A DNA stretch of 27,637 nt from positions 1 to 27,637 of the forward strand of contig JACRFM010000027.1 of assembly GCA_016234305.1 (NCBI GenBank), written 5' to 3'. Made by a program: the position numbers and the translations under genes. Positions 22,496-27,637 of this stretch are shown piece by piece. A model generated the notes under the pieces. It worked only from the letters and a program-made list of their open reading frames with translations. It had not been told where the DNA came from and made no database searches. Source of the stretch: Candidatus Kerfeldbacteria bacterium. GTDB taxonomy: Bacteria > Patescibacteriota > Patescibacteriia > Veblenbacterales > UBA10138. Numbering within the stretch: position 1 is the first letter of the stretch; the number at the start of each line of letters is the position of its first letter.

Positions 22496-24085
22496 ATGTC
22501 GGTGCTGGGTCCTAAAATCTATCAGCCATCAATGGCGGCCTTACTTATTGCCAGCTTCTCCGTCTTGTCCCGGGTTTTGGGTGTAGTCAGGGATCGTTTG
22601 TTGGCCGGTACTTTTGGAGCGGGTAGTGTGCTTGATGCCTACTATGCCGCTTTTAAAATACCGGATTTTATTTTTAACACTTTTGTCCTGGGAGCAATTG
22701 CCTCGGCTTTTATTCCAGTATTTATTGGTTTAAAGAAAAAATCACAAGTTGACGCCTGGCAGCTGACTTCGGCCATTATTAATATATTACTGGCGGTTTT
22801 GCTGGTTTTGGCCGCTGGGGGCATTATTTTTGCTGACCGCTTATTGCCCTTAATCGCCCCTGGTTTTGATACAGTCACTCAAACCCTGGCCGTTAAACTA
22901 ACGCGCTTCATGCTGCTGGCAATTATCTTCTTCGGCACTTCCAATGTTTTAGGCAGTGTTTTGCAGGCTGAAAAAAAATTTTTACCTTATGCTTTAGCGC
23001 CCGTGCTTTATAATGCCGGCATTTTAGGCAGCATTTGGTTTTTGGTACCGATTTTAGGACCCATGGCGCTGGCTTGGGGAGTAATCGGCGGCAGTTTTCT
23101 TCATTTGTTAATACAACTGCCGGCGGTGCGCGATTTAGGCTATCGTTGGCATCTCCGGCCCAAATGGAACAGCCAGAGTGTTAAACAAGTTGTTAAGCTG
23201 ATTATACCGCGCACCCTGGGACTGGCGGCAAGTTCCATCAATAATATTGTCATTACCAGTTTTATTTCGCGTCTCGGCGTAGGCAGTCTGGCGGCTTTTA
23301 CCTTGGCTGCTAATCTGCAGAGCTTTCCCATAAACGTCTTTGGTGTATCTTTAGCGATTGCGGTTTTCCCAATTTTTAGCGAAGCTTATGTGGCCGGCAA
23401 CAGCCAGCAATTTTCCCGTCAATTCGCTGCCAGCGTGCGGCGCATTTTATTTTATATTATCCCCCTGGCGGTGCTGCTGCTGATACTGCGGGCTCAAATA
23501 GTTAGAATAATTTTAGGCAGCGGTGCTTTTAACTGGAACGACACTATCCGCACTGCCCAAATTTTAGGTTATTTGTCTTTAGCTCTAATCACCGACAGTT
23601 TGATTCCTATAGTTTCACGGGCTTTTTACGCTTTAACCGACACCCGCACGCCGGTTTTAATATCACTTATTAGTATTGCGGTTAATCTGACATTACTCAT
23701 AACCCTGCGGCCCTTAGGATTAGCGGGAGTAGGTATAGCCTATGTTACCGCCAGTTCGTTGAACTTAATACTGTTAATAACCCAGCTGGCGCGTAAAATA
23801 CCATCGCTCGGCGCTGACTACATTATCAGCGGCACCAAATATATAGCCCTCGCGACTTTGGCAGCTGGCAGCGCGGCTTACTTAACTTTACACTGGTTGG
23901 CGCCCCTGGTAGATATGCATACTTTTATCGGCATCTTTACGCAAGGCTTTAGTGCGGCAGCGGCCGGCTTGCTCCTTTATATTCTACTTACTATTTACTG
24001 GCAATTACCGGAAGTAAATTTTGTACGTAATTACCTGACCGCCCTGAGACGTTTACTGCTTAAATATGAATCCGGAAAAAACTAA
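22496..24085 (+). CDS. murJ: MurJ lipid II flippase (MviN family)
   Basis: This 529-residue integral membrane protein has the MOP-superfamily MurJ pattern of about 13-14 hydrophobic helices. The N-terminal signature is visible: SVLSRVLGVVRDRLLAGTFG (22-41), DAYYAAFKIPD (47-57) with conserved Arg and Asp residues that line the lipid II cavity in known MurJ, and FIPVF. MurJ moves lipid-linked peptidoglycan precursor to the outer face of the membrane. Position between the polysaccharide operon and lepA would also allow a role in flipping other lipid-linked sugars, but the close match to MurJ makes lipid II the likely cargo. The ATG at 22496 has no Shine-Dalgarno sequence and lies about 80 bases after the structured RNA. 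Confidence 0.94.
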   Translation: MSVLGPKIYQPSMAALLIASFSVLSRVLGVVRDRLLAGTFGAGSVLDAYYAAFKIPDFIFNTFVLGAIASAFIPVFIGLKKKSQVDAWQLTSAIINILLAVLLVLAAGGIIFADRLLPLIAPGFDTVTQTLAVKLTRFMLLAIIFFGTSNVLGSVLQAEKKFLPYALAPVLYNAGILGSIWFLVPILGPMALAWGVIGGSFLHLLIQLPAVRDLGYRWHLRPKWNSQSVKQVVKLIIPRTLGLAASSINNIVITSFISRLGVGSLAAFTLAANLQSFPINVFGVSLAIAVFPIFSEAYVAGNSQQFSRQFAASVRRILFYIIPLAVLLLILRAQIVRIILGSGAFNWNDTIRTAQILGYLSLALITDSLIPIVSRAFYALTDTRTPVLISLISIAVNLTLLITLRPLGLAGVGIAYVTASSLNLILLITQLARKIPSLGADYIISGTKYIALATLAAGSAAYLTLHWLAPLVDMHTFIGIFTQGFSAAAAGLLLYILLTIYWQLPEVNFVRNYLTALRRLLLKYESGKN

Positions 24086-24117
24086 TTCGAGACAAGTAGG
24101 TTTAGTTGTTAATCAAT

Positions 24118-25908
24118 ATGAATAGCCACATTCGCAACTTCTGCATTATCGCGCACATTGACCATGGTAAGTCAACTTTAGCTGACCGTTTTTTAGAAAT
24201 AACCGGCACTATCCAAAAACGGGAAATGCGTAACCAAATGCTGGACCAAATGGATTTGGAACGCGAACGCGGCATCACCATTAAACTGCAGCCTGTTACC
24301 ATGCAATGGCAAGGTTATCAGTTTAACTTAATAGATACTCCGGGACACGTGGATTTTACTTATGAAGTTTCACGCTCTTTGCAAGCTGTGGAGGGCGCCA
24401 TTTTATTGGTTGATGCCAGTCAAGGCGTGCAAGCTCAAACGATTGCTAACCTGGAATTAGCGCGTGAGCATAACTTAACCATCATTCCGGTAATCAATAA
24501 AATAGACTTGCCGGCAGCCAATTTAAATGAAGTTATGGCCGAACTGAGCGATTTGCTGAAAATCAACCCGACTGAGATTTATAAAGTCTCGGCTAAAAGC
24601 GGTCAGGGTGTGGCTGAACTTTTAAACGCGGTGGTTAAAAATGTTCCGCCGCCGCCCCTGACTGCAAACTCCGCCACCCGCGGTTTAATTTTTGATTCTA
24701 ATTACAACGACTATCGCGGGGTAGTAACTTCTGTCCGCCTGATTGACGGTCAAATAACGGCTGGCGAAAAGTTTATTTTCTTGGGCAGCGGCGCCGTGGG
24801 CGAAATTTTAGAAGTTGGCATTTATACTCCCAAAATGCAACCTGCAGCCAAATTAACCGCTGGTCAAATTGGCTATGTGGTTACAGGACTTAAAAATATT
24901 CGCCAAGCCAGAGTAGGTGATACCATCAGCACTCTGCCGGTGGCGGGAGCCGCCTTGCCTGGTTACCGCGAAGTTAAACCCATGGTTTTTGCCGGTTTTT
25001 ATCCTGGCCTGGGCCATGAAGCCGGACATCTGCGCGAAGCACTGGATAAATTAAGGTTAAATGACGCCAGTTTAACTTATGAAGGTGAACACTCAGCTGC
25101 CCTGGGTTTTGGCTTCCGGTGTGGTTTTTTGGGGTTGTTGCACCTGGATATTATTCGCGAACGCTTAAAACGCGAATATAACGTAGAGGTCATAGTAACC
25201 ACGCCGTCGGTGGCTTATGAGGTTTTAAATCAACAAAATCACTTACAAATTGCCCGCGGGGCGCTGGAGCTCCCCAGTCCTGACAGAATCAAAAAAATTT
25301 CCGAACCAATCGTTAAAGCCGATATTGTTACGCCTATAAAGTACCTGGGCAACCTTATTAAAATCACCCAAGAATACCGCGGTTTATATTTAAATACTTC
25401 CTACTTGGGGCAGGCGAGCGCGGGCGGGCGGGCGATACTTCATTACGAATTGCCGTTGAGCGCTATCTTGGTTGATTTTTACGACCAAATAAAAAGCGCC
25501 AGCGCCGGCTATGCCTCCTTAAATTATGAATTCGCCAAATATCAGCCTTGTGACATAGAGCGCCTGGATATTATGGTCGCTGATGAGGTAGTTGAACCGC
25601 TAGCGACGATTGTTTACAGTGATGAAGCTTATCGCCGGGCGCGCCACATTATTCATCGGCTTAAAGATTTATTGCCGCGCCAATTGTTTGAAGTTAAAAT
25701 TCAGGCTAAACTGGGCGGCCGCATCATCGCGGCGGAACGAATTCCAGCCTTACGCAAAGACGTCACGGCCAAGCTCTATGGCGGTGACGTCACCCGTAAA
25801 CGAAAACTATTGGAAAAACAAAAAGCCGGCAAAAAGCGTATGCGTTTGCAAGGCCGCCTGGCTATTCCGCCAACAGCCTACCTGGCTTTAATCAGCCGGC
25901 AGGATTAA
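24118..25908 (+). CDS. lepA: LepA/EF4 translation GTPase
   Basis: This 596-residue protein is elongation factor 4, a ribosome-binding GTPase that aids translation under stress and ribosome assembly. GTPase motifs are AHIDHGKST (12-20), RGITIKLQ (51-58), DTPGH (73-77) and NKID (127-130). The EF-G-like domains follow, with GFRCGFLGLLHLDI, and the LepA-specific C-terminal domain ends with the basic KRKLLEKQKAGKKRMR segment. Length matches the family. I chose the ATG at 24118 because it gives the standard MNSHIRNFCIIAHID start; a TTG at 24106 is possible but less likely. It is 32 bases after murJ. Confidence 0.98.
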   Translation: MNSHIRNFCIIAHIDHGKSTLADRFLEITGTIQKREMRNQMLDQMDLERERGITIKLQPVTMQWQGYQFNLIDTPGHVDFTYEVSRSLQAVEGAILLVDASQGVQAQTIANLELAREHNLTIIPVINKIDLPAANLNEVMAELSDLLKINPTEIYKVSAKSGQGVAELLNAVVKNVPPPPLTANSATRGLIFDSNYNDYRGVVTSVRLIDGQITAGEKFIFLGSGAVGEILEVGIYTPKMQPAAKLTAGQIGYVVTGLKNIRQARVGDTISTLPVAGAALPGYREVKPMVFAGFYPGLGHEAGHLREALDKLRLNDASLTYEGEHSAALGFGFRCGFLGLLHLDIIRERLKREYNVEVIVTTPSVAYEVLNQQNHLQIARGALELPSPDRIKKISEPIVKADIVTPIKYLGNLIKITQEYRGLYLNTSYLGQASAGGRAILHYELPLSAILVDFYDQIKSASAGYASLNYEFAKYQPCDIERLDIMVADEVVEPLATIVYSDEAYRRARHIIHRLKDLLPRQLFEVKIQAKLGGRIIAAERIPALRKDVTAKLYGGDVTRKRKLLEKQKAGKKRMRLQGRLAIPPTAYLALISRQD

Positions 25909-26009
25909 TAACCAAGCAAAGCCGGACTAATGGTAAAAAGCACCATCATAACGGCGACGATGATACTTAAGACTATCCAAATTTTTTCGTGACGATTGCG
26001 ACGTGACAT
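25905..26009 (-). CDS. 34-codon single-helix membrane miniprotein
   Basis: A short - strand frame runs from ATG (26009-26007) to TAA (25907-25905) and overlaps the lepA stop by two bases. The protein has a basic start (MSRRNRHEKIW) and one hydrophobic helix (about 11-27, IVLSIIVAVMMVLFTI), ending SPALLGY: an N-in single-pass peptide by the positive-inside rule. A TATTAT -10 box (26023-26018, - strand) is 8 bases before the ATG, matching the leaderless spacing of other genes. The gap between lepA and the next gene is otherwise empty, which supports it. I do not know the function. Confidence 0.6.
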   Translation of the reverse strand: MSRRNRHEKIWIVLSIIVAVMMVLFTISPALLGY

Positions 26010-26017
26010 AAAACCTA

Positions 26018-26023
26018 ATAATA
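26018..26023 (-). promoter_or_regulatory. -10 box of the membrane miniprotein gene
   Basis: TATTAT on the - strand, preceded by TG, with 8 bases to the ATG at 26009. Confidence 0.4.
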
Positions 26024-26109
26024 CATCGGTAACTTTTATTCTATTGTAAAAAGAGCCTTGGCGCAAGCGCTAGCCAATTTATAGCTAATGGACGATAAGT
26101 CCAACCACC

Positions 26110-26118
26110 TGATATACT
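26110..26118 (+). promoter_or_regulatory. Extended -10 promoter of the FtsB/DivIC-like gene
   Basis: TGATATACT fits TGn plus TATACT (26113-26118). The box ends 10 bases before the ATG at 26129. A small inverted repeat (TTGGC...GCCAA) lies upstream near 26055-26080. Confidence 0.6.
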
Positions 26119-26128
26119 AAGATTAGTT

Positions 26129-26524
26129 ATGGAAAACAATTTTAATTTTTGGAGCTTAGTAACTTCACGTCTTTTTATGATGGCGGCGGTGGTAGCCTTA
26201 CTTTTAGTTGGCTTCGGGGTCGTAAAAGGTATTATACGTTACAACGAGTTGCACAGCGAAATAAACAAAATTGAAAATGACATTAGCACTTTGGAAAGCC
26301 AGAACCAGGAACTAAACCGCCTGCTGGCCTACCTGGCTACGCCGGAATTCAAAGAACGGGTGGCTAGGTTACAATTCAATATGCAAAAACCAGGCGAGCA
26401 TGTAATTGTGGTACCAGGTATAGATGATGTTGGAACTTCGGCCGCCGCTACGACCAAAACAAGTAACCTGACAACCGCCCAACCAACCAATTGGAAAAAA
26501 TGGCTTAAATATTTTTTTCCCTAA
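26129..26524 (+). CDS. FtsB/DivIC-like septum formation protein
   Basis: This 131-residue protein has the layout of the FtsB/DivIC/FtsL group: a short cytoplasmic start, one transmembrane helix (about 14-34), a coiled coil (about 38-68, NELHSEINKIENDISTLESQNQELNRLL), then the conserved-looking TPEFKERVARLQFNMQKPGEHVIVVP (71-96) that marks FtsB/DivIC. A Thr/Ala-rich tail follows. In other bacteria these proteins form a complex with FtsL and FtsQ/DivIB that activates septal peptidoglycan synthesis. The following SurA-like gene begins 3 bases after its stop, so they share a transcript. Which member of the group it is cannot be settled. Confidence 0.88.
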   Translation: MENNFNFWSLVTSRLFMMAAVVALLLVGFGVVKGIIRYNELHSEINKIENDISTLESQNQELNRLLAYLATPEFKERVARLQFNMQKPGEHVIVVPGIDDVGTSAAATTKTSNLTTAQPTNWKKWLKYFFP

Positions 26525-26527
26525 ATT

Positions 26528-27637
26528 ATGCCACCCACCAAAAGACCTAAAACCACCACTCCAACAAGCGAGGCAAATTTAACTGACTCTAAATCAAGTC
26601 AAGATACTTTAACTAACCCTAAACCGGAACAAGATATGGTGGTACGTCTCAATGACATAGTTGACGAAGCTGACAAAGACGCGACTGACACTATAACTAA
26701 AACCGCAACTTCGGTACCCGCTGAATCAGCAAAAATTGATTATAGCAAAGATATAGAATTATGGCGTAAAGAAATTATAGAAGATTTAAGGCCGGAAGTT
26801 AAACCAGTCGCGGTGGTTAAAGTGGCGCCGGAAACCATACCAGCTGTCACTGAAACTGAACCAATTAAAATCATTAAAAAGGCAAAACCTAAAGCAGTTG
26901 AAGTTAAAGTGGTACCGCCGCCGCTAGCTAAAACACTTTCCTTGCCGCCCCCAACCAAACCGTTTAAATCTAGCCCGGCTCTGTCTGCGGCTACTGCCCA
27001 TATAAAATCCTTAACTGGTAAAAGTACAAAACGGCACCGCCTTATCAATTGGAAGGGCTGGCACCTTTATTTACTGTTAGGACTATTCCTGGCTACCGTT
27101 TTCTATAGTGCTATTATTTGGTTCCGTCTTGACCGAAAAATACCAAAAGTGGCGGAAATTTTAGCCGTACCGGTGATAACTATAAATAATCATCTGGTAA
27201 CTTACGGTGAATTTGCCCGCCATAAATTATTAATTCAACGCCTTAATCGTTGGCCCAATAAACGTACAGAGATGAGTGTCGAGGCGGCCGAACAACTAGC
27301 CAAAGAGGTTATAGTAGAAAATTACATTTTACAACAAATTGCTCGGCAAAATAATCTGAAGGTGAGTGACTTAAACCGCGATCAACTTTGGGAAAATCTA
27401 CAAAGCGAATTCGGCTCCAAGGAAACGCTGACCAGATTCATTAACTATAATTTAGGTTTAAGCCTGAATAGCTATGAGCAATACGTGATTGAACCTTATT
27501 TATGGCGTTTGACCATCTTGACCCACCTAAATAACGACCCCACCAGCCATGACCAAGCCTTGAGAAAAATTAACAATCTTAAAAATTCTATTGAGCTCAA
27601 CCAGATAAACTTTACCCAAGCGGCTGCCACCTACAGC
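26528..27637 (+). CDS. SurA/PpiC-like membrane-anchored chaperone, 5' part
   Basis: An ATG at 26528 opens a frame that continues to the right edge with 370 visible codons. The first ~175 residues are disordered and rich in Pro, Lys, Thr and Glu. A transmembrane helix follows (about 178-200, WHLYLLLGLFLATVFYSAIIWF). The outer part resembles the SurA N-terminal chaperone domain: VITINNHLVTYGEFARHKLL, then helices with VIVENYILQQIARQNNLKVS and GLSLNSYEQYVIEPYLWRLTI. A parvulin peptidyl-prolyl isomerase domain would be expected next but lies outside the window. It would help fold exported proteins at the outer membrane face. It starts 3 bases after the FtsB/DivIC-like gene. The long cytoplasmic N-terminus is unusual for SurA/PrsA proteins. 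Confidence 0.78.
   Translation, partial: MPPTKRPKTTTPTSEANLTDSKSSQDTLTNPKPEQDMVVRLNDIVDEADKDATDTITKTATSVPAESAKIDYSKDIELWRKEIIEDLRPEVKPVAVVKVAPETIPAVTETEPIKIIKKAKPKAVEVKVVPPPLAKTLSLPPPTKPFKSSPALSAATAHIKSLTGKSTKRHRLINWKGWHLYLLLGLFLATVFYSAIIWFRLDRKIPKVAEILAVPVITINNHLVTYGEFARHKLLIQRLNRWPNKRTEMSVEAAEQLAKEVIVENYILQQIARQNNLKVSDLNRDQLWENLQSEFGSKETLTRFINYNLGLSLNSYEQYVIEPYLWRLTILTHLNNDPTSHDQALRKINNLKNSIELNQINFTQAAATYS

Noticed and set aside
22465..22515. 16-codon frame between the structured RNA and murJ
   Set aside because: It overlaps the murJ start, has no protein-like character and no ribosome site.
3..26524. Reassigned TGA (genetic code 4 or 25)
   Set aside because: All genes reach family length under the standard code with no in-frame TGA, and Trp is always TGG; only TGA disuse can be claimed.
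26740..27048. 102-codon - strand frame opposite the SurA-like gene
   Set aside because: It mirrors the low-complexity Pro/Lys-rich arm; the + strand frame is continuous with a membrane helix and a chaperone-like domain.
1..27637. CRISPR arrays, tRNA genes, transposases
   Set aside because: No regularly spaced direct repeats, no cloverleaf with T-arm consensus and no transposase-like protein were seen by eye on either strand.

Overview
The window looks like a fragment of a small-genome bacterium of the Candidate Phyla Radiation (Patescibacteria, Parcubacteria-like). This placement is inferred from content and style. The genes are AT-leaning and tightly packed. There is a DUF4012 membrane protein beside a polyprenyl-phosphate sugar transferase and three GT4 glycosyltransferases. 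PEP-synthase domains occur as separate proteins. Intergenic gaps hold AT-rich inverted repeats and GC-rich hairpins. Most genes have a -10 box a few bases from the start codon and no Shine-Dalgarno sequence. No 16S rRNA or ribosomal protein gene is present to fix the taxonomy.

Region 1 (1-7.8 kb) is an iron-sulfur and oxidative-stress island on the + strand. It begins with the end of an unknown gene and a stand-alone PEP-synthase ATP-grasp domain. A small ArsR-type regulator follows, flanked by two matching 26-bp perfect palindromes. Then come a CDGSH iron-sulfur protein, an Rrf2/IscR-like regulator with a cysteine cluster, an Fe/Mn superoxide dismutase, and a SUF system in the order sufC-sufB-sufD-sufS-sufU. 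SufD is unusually short. An AT-rich inverted repeat separates sufS from sufU.

Region 2 (7.8-14.6 kb) is mixed. It has a small 4-TM protein on the - strand, a PfkB sugar kinase, a LOG-like Rossmann protein, and a protein ending in a PEP-utilising 'mobile' His domain. A 3-TM protein lies on the - strand. RecJ, RNase HI and a complete bacterial type RNase P RNA follow, the last with its own promoter and a terminator-like hairpin.

Region 3 (14.7-22 kb) is a surface-polysaccharide operon: a WbaP/WcaJ-type initiating transferase, three GT4 glycosyltransferases and the DUF4012 protein. It ends at a terminator and a cluster of GC-rich hairpins. The last glycosyltransferase appears to have captured one such repeat as an in-frame C-terminal tail.

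Region 4 (22-27.6 kb) starts with a strong promoter (TTGACA, 16 bp, extended -10) feeding about 150 nt that folds into a 22-bp uninterrupted closing helix with two internal hairpins. This is a structured ncRNA, possibly a 6S RNA. After it come murJ, lepA, a 34-codon membrane miniprotein on the - strand, an FtsB/DivIC-like divisome protein, and a SurA-like chaperone cut by the window edge.

The best leads are the structured RNA at 22269-22420, the twin palindromes around the ArsR gene, a recurring extended -10 motif TGnTATACT with near-leaderless starts, the split PEP-synthase modules, and the complete lack of TGA stop codons among the 27 genes whose ends are visible.
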